Shown here piece after piece: positions 1-11,804 of a DNA stretch of 64,000 nt (position 1 is the first letter of the stretch; every line of letters starts with the position of its first letter). The position numbers were made by a program, and so were the translations under genes. Source of the stretch: Chelydra serpentina (lineage: Eukaryota > Chordata > Testudines > Chelydridae); NCBI GenBank assembly GCA_037349315.1, contig JBAIAC010000020.1:1116001-1180000 (forward strand). Reading direction: 5' to 3'. Below the pieces are notes generated by a model. The model was not told the origin of the DNA. It saw only the letters and a program-made list of their open reading frames with translations, and did not search any database.

Positions 1-410
1 ACCCCGGAGAGCCAGGAGTGGCCAGAGGGCTGCAGGAGGGCCGTGGGCAGCCCCATGCAAAAGCCCGCCTTGAGCCACATGCCAATCACCAGGCACCACA
101 AGCCACAGCAGCGGCGCAGAAGTGAGGGTGGCGATACACCATATACCAGGCCACCGTCACTTCTGCGCTGCTGCTGGTGGTGGTGTTGCCATTAGAGCTG
201 GGTGCCCGGCCAGCACCCACCAGTATCAGGCTTATTTTGTGCCAGGTCTGAGTTCTGGCAGGTCTTTCAATACAAATTAAACACTGCGGAGGCAGTGGAG
301 CCCAGAGGTGATTCGGGGGAGCAGGGTGCCCATGGGGACCAGATGATGGGGGGGGGTGAAAATACAAGTTTGCCCAGGGTACCATTTTCCCTAAGGCCGG
401 CCCTGGAATA
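1..410. repeat. GC-rich dispersed repeat with imperfect inverted repeat
   Basis: No gene is visible. Positions about 105-130 and 150-175 form an imperfect inverted repeat (AGCAGCGGCGCAGAAGTG and its near complement), and the block ends at about 391-405 in GGCCGGCCCTGG, the inverse of the terminal motif CAGGGCCGGC seen intact in the element at 58564. This suggests the end of a hAT-type non-autonomous DNA element cut by the window edge. Family assignment is inference. Confidence 0.4.
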
Positions 411-1164
411 ACACAGCCACCCAAACCTCTTTGCCCCCGTGGGGCTCACCTCTCAGAGCACACACAGCCCCACAGAGTCCCCAGCTAAATACAGCCCCAA
501 TGCATGTGGTTCGCTCAGTTGTGGATATGCAGGTGCCCAGCCCCAAAGAGTCCCCAGGGCACAGCCTCACCCCATCTGCAGCCTCTGGGGAGAGGGAGGA
601 AAAACAGCATGAAAATGGGTAGGAAAAAACAAGTGCTAGAAAGTGTTAGTGCAAAGGGAAGTGCAGTGAGGGGTGGGGAGGCAGGTGTGTTAGCGAGCTG
701 GGGGTGGGATCAGAGTCAGTGGGGGAGGGGCAAAGCCTTCAGAGCTGTTGATCCAGTCACTGTCTTGGGGGCTAGTGCTAGTGAAACCCTGTACAAATCC
801 ATCTCCAGGCTGTAACACAGGCCAAAGGCAGCTGAGGGCGGCTGGGCAGGGCTTAGCGCACGGGGATATTTACACCAGAAATACCCAGCTCTGTGGCTGG
901 TTCCCCATTGCCTGGCACACATGGTCATCCATGTCACCTGGGCACAGCGAGTGTGAAATGACCCCAGAGTTACACCCCTGCTGCACTGGTACAAATGGCA
1001 CACTGTGGGCCAGGCAGGAGAGACGTAGACTCCTGAAATCCAGGATTAGGGAAGAAATCGCAATTTGTACAAAGATAACAACTGAGAGAGACTGGAGAGC
1101 TCACTCCCAATGGCACAGTTTGATAGAAAGTGACAATTAGATAAAGTAAAACCTAGATGGTCCC
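411..1164. other. unassigned non-coding sequence
   Basis: I see no exon with convincing splice signals and no recognisable domain here. The short open frames overlap on both strands and look like chance. Confidence 0.4.
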
Positions 1165-1620
1165 TTCTGGCCTGAACATCTTTGGATCGCTGATGCCCTT
1201 TGTGGGAGTTTGTAACATCAGATTCACTAACGACAGACACAGACGAGGCTCTCGCTGAGTGGCCTGTTGCACTGTTTACCCAAAATAATCCCCAGAGCAG
1301 ATCTCTTAGGAAAACATCCTATCCTGATTTAAAAATGGTCAGCGATGGAGAATCCACCTCACTCCTTGGTAACTTATTCCAGTGGAAGCGACAAAGAGTC
1401 CTGTGGCACCTTATAGACTAACAGAGGTATTGGAGCATAAGCTTTCGTGGGTGAATACCCACACCCAGGATAGCTTATGCTCCAATACCTCTGTTAGTCT
1501 ATAAGGTGCCACAGGACCCTTTGTCACTTCTACAGATCCAGACTAACACGGCTACCCCTCTGATACTTATTCCAGTGGGTAATTACCCCACTGCTAAAAA
1601 TGTACTGTGAAGCTGGCAGA
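1165..1620 (-). mobile_element. CR1-type LINE 3' fragment split by a Penelope copy
   Basis: The text from about 1300 (ATCCACCTCACTCCTTGG) matches the antisense 3' portion of CR1-like copies elsewhere in the window, for example 11880-11950. It is interrupted at 1386-1564 by a palindromic Penelope-type copy and resumes at 1579. Confidence 0.5.
1386..1564. mobile_element. Penelope-like short palindromic copy with 14-bp target duplication
   Basis: Two inverted copies of the same terminal sequence (AGCATAAGCTTTCGTGGG and its complement) lie head to head. The element is flanked by a perfect 14-bp direct repeat ACTTATTCCAGTGG at 1372-1385 and 1565-1578, which marks the insertion site. The sequence matches the ends of the coding copy at 2312-3296. 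Confidence 0.75.
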
Positions 1621-2299
1621 GCAGGTGCCAGCTCATGCCATGGTCCCGATGCCTTCAGTGAACACTTTCAAATGCATAGCTGGAAACCAGTCTGACTCAC
1701 CAGTGTGTTAGTAGTGTTAAAATGGGTATTAGACTTGTAACAATGTGTTTAGCGTGTAGACTTTATGAAATGCTTGTACCTGCGTTATTCTCATTTATAA
1801 TATCTCTAAGCCATGCTATAAGGTAATGCTTATTTGTTTTTTCAGCAACTGAAAAAATGTTTCCTCTGAAGCTGAAAATCCAGTCAGGAAAGAAGCATCA
1901 CCCAGTGTGAAATACTGGTTTTGCACCTATGAGGAGGTGTTATCTCTGGCCCATCAGGAAGGCCTATATAATGCAAATGGGCCATTTTAAGCCATGGAAG
2001 AGAAAGGACTTTGTTAATTGACTTTGTTAATTGCACACCCATGAAGAGGGGGATGTGCAGAAGCGCTCATCCCACCAGTTTGTACTCTAGGGAGATGGGG
2101 ATAAAAATCCCTGACCAGAATGAACTGGGGTATTTTCATGCTGTTTGGACCCTTAGGGGTAAAGATTCCTAAACCTAAGCAGGAGATCCCCAGGATGAAC
2201 CTGGGTTAGCCCAAAGGACATATAGAGTTGGAAAATTTCAGCCACTCTATCACCATCTGGATCCTAAGACTGCAACTCATTTGTGTGTGTATGTTTACC
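1621..2299. other. unassigned sequence
   Basis: No gene is visible. It may be an old repeat, but I recognise no family. Confidence 0.3.
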
Positions 2300-2311
2300 T
2301 GTTTTACCTTT

Positions 2312-3296
2312 AAGTGTAGTAGCCGTGTTAGTCTGTGTCAGCAAAATGAAAATAAGAAAGAAAAACTTGTAGCACCTTAGAGACTAACAAATTTATTTCA
2401 GCATAAGCTTTCGTGGGTTAGTACCCACTTCATCGGATGCATGGAATGAAAATATACTTCAGACAGATATTTATACAGTCAGAGAAACATGATGGTCCAG
2501 GTGTATAGACCAATCTTAAGAGGCTAATTAGTTGAGAGGAAACATGACAGCAGGGGAAGAAAAAGCTTTTGAAGTGATAAACAAGATGGTCACACAGGTG
2601 TGAATGAGGATCGTTAACTTAAGGGAAATAGATTCAATTAACATAATGGCCGAGCCATTCCAAATCACGATTTAATCCGGAGGCAACGCAATCTAGTTTG
2701 CATATCAATTCGAGTTCAATAGTTTCTCTTTGAAGTCTGCTTTTGGAGTTAATGTGTCGCAACACTGCTGTCCTCAAATCTGTCATTGAGTGATCAGGGA
2801 GGTTGAAGTGTTCACCTACTGGTTTTTGAATGTTATGATTCCTGATGTCAGATTTATGTCCATTTATTCTTTTGCATAGAGACTGTCCGGTTTGGCCAAT
2901 GTACATGGCAGAGGGGCATTGCTGGCACATATCACATTGGTAGATGTGCAGGTGAATGAGCCCCTGATGGCGTGGCGGATGTGATTAGGCCCTGTGATGG
3001 TATCACTTGAATCGATATGTTGACAGAGTTGGCATCGGGCTTTGTTGCAAGGATAGGTTCCTGGGTTGGTGTTTTTGTTGTATGGTGTGTGGTTGCTGGT
3101 GAGTAATTGCTTCAGGTTGGGGGGCTGTATGTAAGCAAGGATTGGTCTGTCCCCCAAGATCTGTGAGAGTGAGGGATCATCTTTTAGGATAGGTTGTAGA
3201 TCTTTGATGATGCGCTGGAGAGGTTTTAGTTGGGGGCTAAAGGTGACGGCTAGTGGTGTTCTGTTATTTTCTTTTTTGGGCCTGTCTTGTAGTAGG
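2312..3296 (-). mobile_element. 5'-truncated Penelope-like element with GIY-YIG endonuclease
   Basis: Two overlapping minus-strand frames (about 2864-3157 and 2634-2930, separated by a frameshift) encode a cysteine-rich linker (CxxC pairs, CNKARC, CQLC) followed by MYIGQTGQSLCKRINGH and VGEHFN, the layout of the C-terminal GIY-YIG nuclease of Penelope-like retroelements. The reverse transcriptase part is missing. Perfect 12-bp target duplications TGTTTTACCTTT flank it at 2300-2311 and 3297-3308. The frameshift means it is dead as a protein source. This copy is the key to recognising the short palindromic copies elsewhere. Confidence 0.8.
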
Positions 3297-3714
3297 TGTT
3301 TTACCTTTGTAAATAACTCATTTCTTTTTCTTAGTTAACAAATCCTTAAATTAGCTCAGTATAGGATTGGCTACAAGTGTTGTCATTGATGTGAGATCAA
3401 AGGTACATATTGACCTGGGGTAAGTCTTTTGGAACTGGGAGTAACCTGAATATTTTGTGATCTTTGGTTTCAAGTGGCCATCTATCACAAAGGCAAGCTT
3501 GCCTGGGTGGCAAGATAGATTGGAGCGCCCAAGGGGAGTGTCTGTGACTCCATGATAAGCCTGTATAGTGCTTGAGGATTTTACACTTGTTACTGGGCTG
3601 GTGAAATGTAAGTACAGAACTCACAATCAATTTGGGGTTTGTGCTCTGCTTCTTAACAGTCTGCTCTGAGATTGGTATTCTCACATGCGAGCCACTCCAT
3701 GTAGTGTAACATTT

Positions 3715-4427
3715 ACACCTAATTACCAGTCTGAATTTGTCTAGCTTCCACTTCTAGCCATTAGATCCTGTTATATCTTTCTCTGCTTGATTGAAGAGCC
3801 CATTATTAAACATTTTCCCCATTGTAGATACCTACAGACTGTAAACAAGTCACCCCTTAACCTTCACTTTTTTAAGCTAAATAAATTGAGCTTCTTGAGT
3901 CTATCCCTATACGGCAGGTTTTCTGATCCTTTAATCAGTTTCATGGCTCTTTTCTGACCCCTCTCCAAGTTATCTTAATCCTTCTTGAATTGTGGGCATC
4001 AGAAATGGACACTATATTCCAGCAGTGGTTGCGGCAGTACCAAATATAGAGGTAAAATGACCTCTCTACTCTTACTCAGGATTCCCCTGTTTATGCATCC
4101 CAGGATTGCATTAGCCCTTTTGGCCATAGCATCGCACTGGGAGCTTAGGTTCAGCTGATTCTCCTTCACAACCCCCAAATCTTTTCAGAGTCACTGCTTC
4201 CCAGGAGAGAGTCCCCCACCCTGTGAGTAAGGCCTGAATTCTATGTTCCTAGTTGTATATGTTACACTTAGCTGTATTAAAATACATATTGTTTGCTTGC
4301 TCCCAGTTTACCCAATGATCTAGGTAGCTCTGAATCAGTGACCTGTCCTCCATTATGAACCACTCCCCAACATTTTGTGTCCTCTACAAACTTTATCAGT
4401 GATGATTTTATGTGTTTATGATTTTAT
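3715..4427 (-). mobile_element. CR1-type LINE fragment, antisense
   Basis: Read on the minus strand this is decayed CR1 reverse-transcriptase 3' region. It shares long stretches with 11960-12420, for example around CATATTGTTTGCTTGC and GGGAGCTTAGGTTCAGCTGATT. It is full of stops. Confidence 0.6.
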
Positions 4428-6190
4428 GACATGGGGGATTCTCCAACACTTGGAGTATGTAAGTCAGAATGGTTGTGTCTAAAAGACACACTCTAACTCG
4501 ACCCCAAGCTATGGGCAGGATGCAGGGGTCAGTGGGTGAGATTCTCTGACCTGGGTGATTCAGGGAGTCAGACTAGAGGAACATAACGGTCCTTTCTGGC
4601 CTTAACCTCCATGCATCAATAGCTGTGCAAACAGACCAAACTCCAAGGCACATTTTAAAGACGTGTCATAAATAAAACGAGCAAGCGTAGATGGAGGAGA
4701 GAGCCAAACAGGAGCTGCCTGTAAACTAATACAGACAGAGCTGTGGTTACTGACCTGTCTAGGGGCTCGCTCTGCCTGTGCTATATACAGACCCAGAAAC
4801 CCAGCCACAGGCCCCACCCCGCATGTGCTCATTGCATTATCAGAAGTGTTTGCAGTGCAGGATCCTCTCCTCTCACTGACCCTGTTCCCATGGCCCCGGC
4901 TGTGCTAGAAGCGCAGAGCAGCGTGTGCCACGCGGCTTAGTGCCGTGTGTATAGCAGTGCAGACCCAAAGCGATGCTGCTCCCCTGAGGCAGAGACCTCC
5001 CCATTGGCCATCTGCTGTGCTCACTTTTATTTTGGGGACAGTCCCTGTGCTGCATTCTCAGCAGGGCTGGGCGGCTGGGAGAACGGCACCTCCATCCCCT
5101 GCACCTTGTCCCAGCCAACGCTGATGCCCTGGGACCCTGGTACAGAATCACTGAGCCAGACTGGGGGGCGGGTCACTGTAAACTGCACCCGCTGGCCCCA
5201 AAGTGACCTTAAGTGAGGTCCTGGCATAGGGGAGTGGCCTGAGAAAGGGGGCAGAGCCAGGACATTCCTCTTCCCAGCCAATCCCTGACTGCTGTATCAC
5301 CCTGAACTTGGATAGGGGCATGACTTGGGAATGGGGGTGTGGCCAGGACTTTTCTGAAGACATCCAATCCCCAGCTGCTGTATCATCCCCAGCCAATGAG
5401 AGTACTGTACAGAGGCCACATGTCCCATATTAGCAGCACAGTCTCCGTTTTCCATGAGAAGCCCGAAGCCCTGGGATGTGCCAGGTTTTCATTCCCTCCC
5501 TGCACATGTCTGGTTGCTTTACAGTCACACAGTAACTGTCCAAGCCGTGTGCCTGGGACGAGCGGAACTGGCTCTCAGTGACAGGGACACAAGGCCCCTG
5601 CAGGGGCGCTTGGGGCCTGAGCTGAGGGTGGGAAGTGAAGAGCGATGGATGAGGGCTGATGCTACCAGAGTGGGGCTGGAGGTCAGAGCCCAGGTTAATG
5701 TCACTCACTCAGTGGTTGCTGATAAACTCACCCTCCTGCTCTGGGTACAATGTGCCTGGGAGGCTGTGGCGACCAGAGCGGTGTGGACAGACACCAGCTC
5801 ATGCCAACCACATGCCCCTGTGTGTCCTGTCTTGAGTATTTCACAATCCTAAAAATTGCCCCAGGGAAAGTTTTCCGGTTTGTGATGCTGAACCTCCGTG
5901 GAATTCACACTACTGGTGTAGGTCACTGCCTCTGTTGTAAGCCAGGGGGCCCCCCTTGGAGACATGGGGAGCACTGGCCTGGGGATGGGGAGGGTGTGAG
6001 TGCTCCCTGTGAGTGAGAGCAGCCTTGGCCTGTGGCTAGTAGTCTGTGTGCAGCGAAATGTAAATGGAAAGCCAGCGCATTCAGTCCTCAAAGACACCAG
6101 GCTGGGGTTGGGGGGAATGGTGGATAATGTTTCCACTCACATCTCTGGCCACACACACGTCAGGGCTGCCCCCAGACATGCTACAAGAGA
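4428..6190 (+). repeat. segmental duplication, copy 1: paralogue of the gene 1 5' flank
   Basis: This block is colinear with the sequence upstream of gene 1. Matching anchors include GACATGGGGGAT (4430 and 8967), GCGATGCTGCTCCCCTGA (4971 and 9327), TCCCTGTGCTGCATTCT (5042 and 11502), AGTACTGTACAGAG (5400 and 14541) and the stretch near 6125-6190 versus 15178-15260. It stops about 140 bp before the position of the signal-peptide exon, where a GC-rich DNA element follows. No receptor exon remains downstream of it. It looks like the promoter-side relic of a lost or displaced paralogue. Confidence 0.65.
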
Positions 6191-6598
6191 CCACAGCCCA
6201 TCCGGTTCCTCTGCTGCTCTCCCTGGCGGAGCACCGGCAGAGAGCGTTGCAGGGGAGGGCACCAAGCCTGGCCGCAGCCCTGGTCTCCCGGGCAGCCGGA
6301 GTGCTGTGGGGCGTGCGCCGAGCCCGGCCATGGCCCCACTCTCCTGGGAAGCCGGAGTGTTGCGGGGTGGGCGCTGAGCCCGGCTGCAGCCCTGCTCTTC
6401 CGGCTGGCCGGAGCGAGGGCAGCGAGCCCGGGCGTGGCCCCGCTCTCCCTGCTATTGGGAGCAGCGCGGGGCACCCCAACAACCCGCCGCAGTATTTAAA
6501 AAAAAAAGAAAAAAAAACCCAGAGTGCCGCCCCCCTCCAGGTGCCACCCGAAGCATGTGTTTGGTAGGCTGGTGCCTGGAGCCGGATCTTCCCCTAAC
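6191..6598 (-). mobile_element. hAT-type non-autonomous element, inverted
   Basis: Near 6520-6590 it holds the reverse complement of the terminal motif found intact at 58564-58680 (AGCCTACCAAGCACGTGCTT and the GGGCGGCACTC stretch). The interior is GC-rich with proline- and glycine-rich chance frames on both strands. Left boundary is uncertain. Confidence 0.5.
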
Positions 6599-6672
6599 AA
6601 AGGGCTGCCTCAGTCCATGTCGGAAAGCAACCAAAACAAAGAGGTCTCTACTTGGCTCACGTCTCATTCAGG

Positions 6673-6886
6673 AACGACAAAGAGTTCTGTGGCACCTTAT
6701 AGACTAACAGACGTATTGGAGCATAAGCTTTCGTGGGTGAATACTCACTTCTTCAGATGCATCTGAAGAAGTGGGTATTCACCCACGAAAGCTTATGCTC
6801 CAATACGTCTGTTAGTCTATAAGGTGCCACAGAACTCTTTGTCGCTTCTACAGATCCAGACTAATACGGCTACCCCTCTGATACTT
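6673..6886. mobile_element. Penelope-like short palindromic copy
   Basis: Nearly perfect inverted repeat centred near 6760 (CTTCAGATGCATCTGAAG at the centre), arms with AGCATAAGCTTTCGTGGGTG. Flanked by a 12-bp direct repeat with one mismatch, GTCTCATTCAGG and GTCTTATTCAGG. Belongs to the same family as 1386-1564. Confidence 0.75.
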
Positions 6887-6949
6887 GTCTTATTCAGGGT
6901 TTCTCAAGACAAAGTGAAAGACATTTCCTAGAAATTCCCAATTGTTCAC

Positions 6950-8790
6950 TCTCTTCCATGAATGTTGGTCTCTACCAGTCGCACTGCTCCAGGCCTGGGC
7001 TGCTGGCTCAGCCAGGAGAGATGGTGTCTTTTGTAGGTGACAAATCTGAGGAATTGTCACAGATTGAAGTGTCAGTAGAGGAGGTTTTGGAACTAATAGA
7101 TAAACTTAACTGTAACAAGTCACCGGGACCAGATGGCATTCACCCAAGAGTTCTGAAGGAACTCAAATGTGAAATTGTGGAGCTATTAACTAAGGTTTGT
7201 AACCTGTCCTTTAAATCGGCTTCTGTGCCCAATGACTGGAAGATAGCTAATGTAACGCCAATATTTAGATAGGGCTCTAGAGGTGATCCCGGCAATTGCA
7301 GACTGGTAAGTCTAACATCCATACCGGGCAAATTAGTTGAAACAATAGTAAAGAATACAATTGTCAGGCACATAGAAGAACATAAATTGTTGGGCAAAAG
7401 TCAACATGGTTTCTGTAAAGGGAAATTATGCCTTACTAATCTATTAGAGTTTTTTGAAGGGGTCAACAAACATGTGGACAAAGGCAATCCAGTAGACATA
7501 GTGTACTTAGATTTCTAGAAAGCCTTTGACAAGGTACCTCACCAAAGGCTCTTACGTAAATTAAGTTGCCATGGGATCAGAGGGAAGATCCTTTCCTGGA
7601 CTGAGAACTGGTTAAAAGACAGGGAACAAAGGGTAGGAATAATGGTAAATTTTCAGAATGGAGAGGGGTAACTAGTGGTGTTCCCCAAGGGTCAGTCCTA
7701 GGAACAATCCTATTCAACTTATTCATAAATGATTTGGAAGAAGGGGTAAACAGTGAGGTGGCAAAGTTTGCAGACGATACTAAGCTGCTCAAGATAGTTA
7801 AGACCAAAGCAGACTGTGAAGAACTTCAAAAAGATCTCACAAAACTAAATGATTGGGCAACAAAATGGCAAATGAAATTTAATGTGGATAAATGCAAATT
7901 AATGCACATTGGAAAAAATAAGCCCAACTATACATACAATATGATGGGGGCTAATTTAGCTACAACTAATCAGGAAAAAGATCTTGGGGTCATCGTGGAT
8001 AGTTCTCTGAAGACGTCCACGCAGTGTGCAGCGGCAGTGAAAAAAGCAAACAGGATGTTAGGAATCATTAAAAAAGAGATAGAGAATAAGACGGAGAATA
8101 TCTTATTGCCCTTATACAAATCCATAGTGTGCCCACATCTTGAATGCTGCGTACAGTTGTGGTCTCCTCATCTCAAAAAGGATATACTGGCATTAGAAAA
8201 GGTTCAGAGAAGGGCAACTAAAATGATTAGGGGTCTGGAACGGGTCCCATATGAGGAGAGATTAAAGAGGCTAGGACTTTTTAGCTTGGAAAAGAGGAAA
8301 CTAAGGGGGAATATGATAGAGGTATATAAAATTATGAGGGTGTGGAGGAAGTGAATAAGGAAAAGTTATTTACTTGTTCTCATAATAGAAGAAGTAGGGG
8401 CCACCCAATGAAATTAGTGGGCAGCAGGTTTAAAACTAATAAAAGGAAGTTCTTCTTAACACAGTGTACAGTCAACCTGTGGAACTCCTTGCCTGAGGAG
8501 GCTGTGAAGGCTAGGACTATAACAGGGTTTAAAAGATAACTGGATAAATTTATGGAGACGAAGTCCATTAATTGCTACTAACGAGGATGGGTAAGGAATG
8601 GTGTCCTTAGCCTCTGTTTGTCAGACGGGGGTGATGGATGGCAGGAGAGAGATCACTTGATCATTACCTGTTAGGTCCACTCACTCCGGAGCACCTGGCA
8701 TTGGCCACTGTCAGTGGACAGGATACTGGGCTGGATGGACCTTTGGTCTGACCCAGTACGGCCTTTCTTATGTTCTTATGTTCTTATGGG
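6950..8790 (+). mobile_element. CR1-type LINE, reverse transcriptase part, defective
   Basis: Broken open frames encode CR1-type reverse transcriptase: LDKLNCNKSPGPDGIHPRVL (6958-7272 frame), YLDF-stop-KAFDKVPHQRL near 7510, and FADDTKLLKIV at about 7767 (the catalytic FADD box), then the conserved C-terminal region [25 protein letters not shown] (in two blocks). The 3' end has the typical repeated TTCTTATG at 8766-8788. The endonuclease part is absent (5' truncation) and there are in-frame stops, so it cannot move by itself. Confidence 0.9.
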
Positions 8791-8961
8791 AAGAGTTACT
8801 GAGAGAGCCCCCAAGAGACAGAGTGTTGCTGAATGTGGAGCTGATGATTCGTTAGGATTGTCTCTGGGAGCCAGCCCCGAACCCAGGTGTCTGTGCAATT
8901 TTAGGAGGCAGCTGGTCTGTCTGAGGAGATGCTCATTCCTGGCCCTGGATCCTTTGCCATT

Positions 8962-9400
8962 CAGGACATGGGGGATGGTCCAACACTCAGTGGTTGTAAA
9001 TCAAGATAGTTATTACTAGAAGACATTCTCCAGATCCACCACAGAGATAGGCTCAACTCAGGGATCACTGCATGGGATTCTCTGGCCTGGGTGATGCATG
9101 GGGCCAGACAGATGAACACAATGGTTTCCTCTGGCTTTAACATCCCTGGATCTGTGGAAACCCCCCATTGGGGGTCAAATTCGGAGGCACATTTTACAGA
9201 GAAAAAAATAGATTGAGGCACCTCTCCCCACACTAACCCCATCCCCACGACCCAGATGCACTAGTAGCTCAGAGCAGCGCATGCCACATGGATCTCTGGG
9301 GTATATATAGATGCCCAGACCGAGAGCGATGCTGCTCCCCTGATGCAGTGACATTTTCATGGCCCATTTCCATGGACCCCTTGGTGCCAACTGGCAGGGG
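8962..9400 (+). repeat. segmental duplication, copy 2, part a
   Basis: Matches copy 1 at about 4428-5020 in order. Shared text includes TCTCTGGCCTGGGTGAT-type sequence and GCGATGCTGCTCCCCTGA. The block is interrupted after about 9400 and continues at 11455. Confidence 0.6.
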
Positions 9401-11454
9401 GCATGGGGTACATGAGGGTTACAGGGATTCCTTGGGTGCAGTATCTACACATTAGTCTGCCAAAGAATGCCATGGAAGGGCTCTAATGGAAGCCTCTGTC
9501 ACAGTGATCATCACAATCACTGTGAGACGTATGTACGGATAATACATGAGGCGTCATGTCTATATACTAGAAAATATGTTATCCAGGTCTGTGAGATAAG
9601 GCAGGTCACATAAATTTGATCACCACGCTCCTGGCAGGCAGGGGAGAGTAAATGCTTCTCTACTTCTGGTTGGTCATGTACAAATTGATTATTGCCCAAT
9701 TACAGTCTAAGCAAAATGCTAATCAATAGACAGAAGGGTTTCTAGGAAGAAAGAAAGCCAGCAGGGGTTCTCCTGTTTAGGGATCTCAGCCAACCTGGTT
9801 GAAAATGCTGGGAGAATGGCTAGGGGTAAGCTATCTGGCAGGGGACAGAGGAATGCCTTGTTAGCTAAGTTTCAGTTCTAGAAAACATATGCTTCTGTTT
9901 GATAGGAAACCATTTGTTTCCAATATTCTTACTTACTGTTACTCAACTCTTTGATCTTTGATAACAAACCTGTCCTTCTGTTCACTATAAATCTATCTCA
10001 GTGCTGTGTGTGAAGCAGAGTGCTGATCCTCTGTGGAACTTGGTAAGCTGGTGTGTGCTGTTCCTTTGGGAATGGTGAATCTGAGAACTTGGTGCATGTC
10101 CCTTGGAACAGGGCCTGGCACCCCAGAGGGACAATTGGAGTACTCGCGGGTTGGAGGGTGCCCATCACAAGCCTATATAGAGATAGCGAGGCCTGCAGAG
10201 GTCTGGAAGGCTGTGATTGTGTTGCCAGAACCTGGAGGATTCAAGGAGCTGGCCCACAGCAGATACAGACAAGACTGTCTCTCACTGAGGTGTAACCCTT
10301 AGGACCCCTCAATGCCACCTGGCAAAGGGGTCTCTGTTACGCCATTGTAGCCTCTGATAGTCCTGAAAAGCTCACTACACACAATACGTTGCAGTCATAG
10401 TATTTACGTATAAAGAATGTCTTATGAAAACTGAAATGAAAGCCAGGATCATAATGATTCCCAGAACTGTTGGGTGACATATGTAGGGGTGATACTGAAG
10501 AAGCTGTATCTATGTACTAAACGATGGTTTAACGTCTAACTCAAGGCAGGACTGACAAAGAGGGGCTGAGTTAGACAAAGAAGTCTGATTCCCCCGCATC
10601 ACCCTGGACTTTTAAAATCAAGTTTTGTGAGCCAACACAATGGAAGCCAAACCTGCATATGCAATAAACAGGGGGATGGAAAGACCCCAGAGATAAAACC
10701 ACACCGGGTTGTCCTGACCATGGGGACGAAGAAACGAATGTGGGGAATATAAAAGTCAAAAGGACTCAACTTTATCCATTGCTGATGAAGCAAAATGGAC
10801 AGCGCTTTTTGCATTCATGGAAGGTGGATCCCAGCTATGCTGGCGGGTGATGCTGGAAGATTGCTTTGGGCGGGGAAAAGACTGTGGACAAGGATTTTAG
10901 CCTGTGAGAGTTAAGCTTAGGTTCTAAGAAGCATGTTATACTTTTTGGTTTATATGTAATCATTGCTATGTGCATTCTCCTTAAATCTTTATCTTTGATA
11001 ATAACCTTACTATTGTTTTCACACAAACTCAGTCTCTGTGCTGTGATGTTTTAAAGGATTGTCCCTGAGTCGTACCAGTCAGGCTGAGTCGTACCAGTCA
11101 GGCACTTTTCCCTTGGAGACAGTAAAACTGGTCATTTCTATGAGTCTCCAGTGGCACGGGCTGGATACTACAAGGGGAGGCTTTCCGAGGGGCTCAGGGG
11201 TTGGAGTGTACCTGTTGTTCTCCTGCAAGGCTAAATAAGGGCTGGCAGAGCCCAGAAGAGATTGTGTGGGTGGCTGCCAGACTGGCTGTGTCAGAGGAGC
11301 TGATACCCAGCTAAGCACCTGCAAGTCTTTCTCTAGCTGGAAACAGGAGGGGGGTAACCAGGTGACTCATAGTCCTGGACAACCCGAGAAAGTGTCATAT
11401 AAGGCCAGGTGGTAGCAAGATGCCTCACAACCGTGGGTATCCCTAGGTAGCATC
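9401..11454. repeat. LTR-like insertion between parts a and b of the duplication
   Basis: Two related stretches (about 9880-10340 and 10900-11340) each contain a TTTGATAA(C/T)AA block followed by a conserved downstream region, like the R-U5 part of retroviral LTRs. A short tandem repeat (GAGTCGTACCAGTCAGGCT twice) lies at about 11068-11103. No gag, pol or env frame is visible. Calling it LTR is inference. Confidence 0.35.
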
Positions 11455-11765
11455 ATACCGCCTCGATGCCTGTCTGCTGTGGTCACATCTATCCTGGGGA
11501 TGGTCCCTGTGCTGCATTCTTAGCAGGATCAGGTGGCTGGGAGAATGGCACCTTCTCCCCAGCACCATTTCCCAGCCTATGCTGATACCATATTTTCCCC
11601 TGCGGGGGAGGGTGGTTACATACAGTGCACCTGCCTGTCCCAATGTGACCCTAATGTAGGTGCATGTGGTCCCAGCAGGATGTCTCAATTGTAGGGTCCT
11701 CTGGGGGCACAGTCTTGTCATAGAGACACCTGCATTAGCTCCAACCCAGCTACTGACATAGGAGG
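11455..11765 (+). repeat. segmental duplication, copy 2, part b
   Basis: Colinear with 5010-5300 of copy 1 (TCCCTGTGCTGCATTCT, GGCTGGGAGAATGGCACC, CAATGTGACC). It is followed by a CR1 fragment, and the duplication resumes at about 14530. Confidence 0.6.
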
Positions 11766-11804
11766 TGTGGCCTCTGAATGGGGGTGGAGCAAGGAAGTTC
11801 ACAG

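Noticed and set aside
4947..5216. Frame with GGRVTVNCT near its end, like an Ig B strand
   Set aside because: No matching F-strand cysteine, no splice sites at the right distance, and the colinear copy at 11455-11765 does not conserve the frame.
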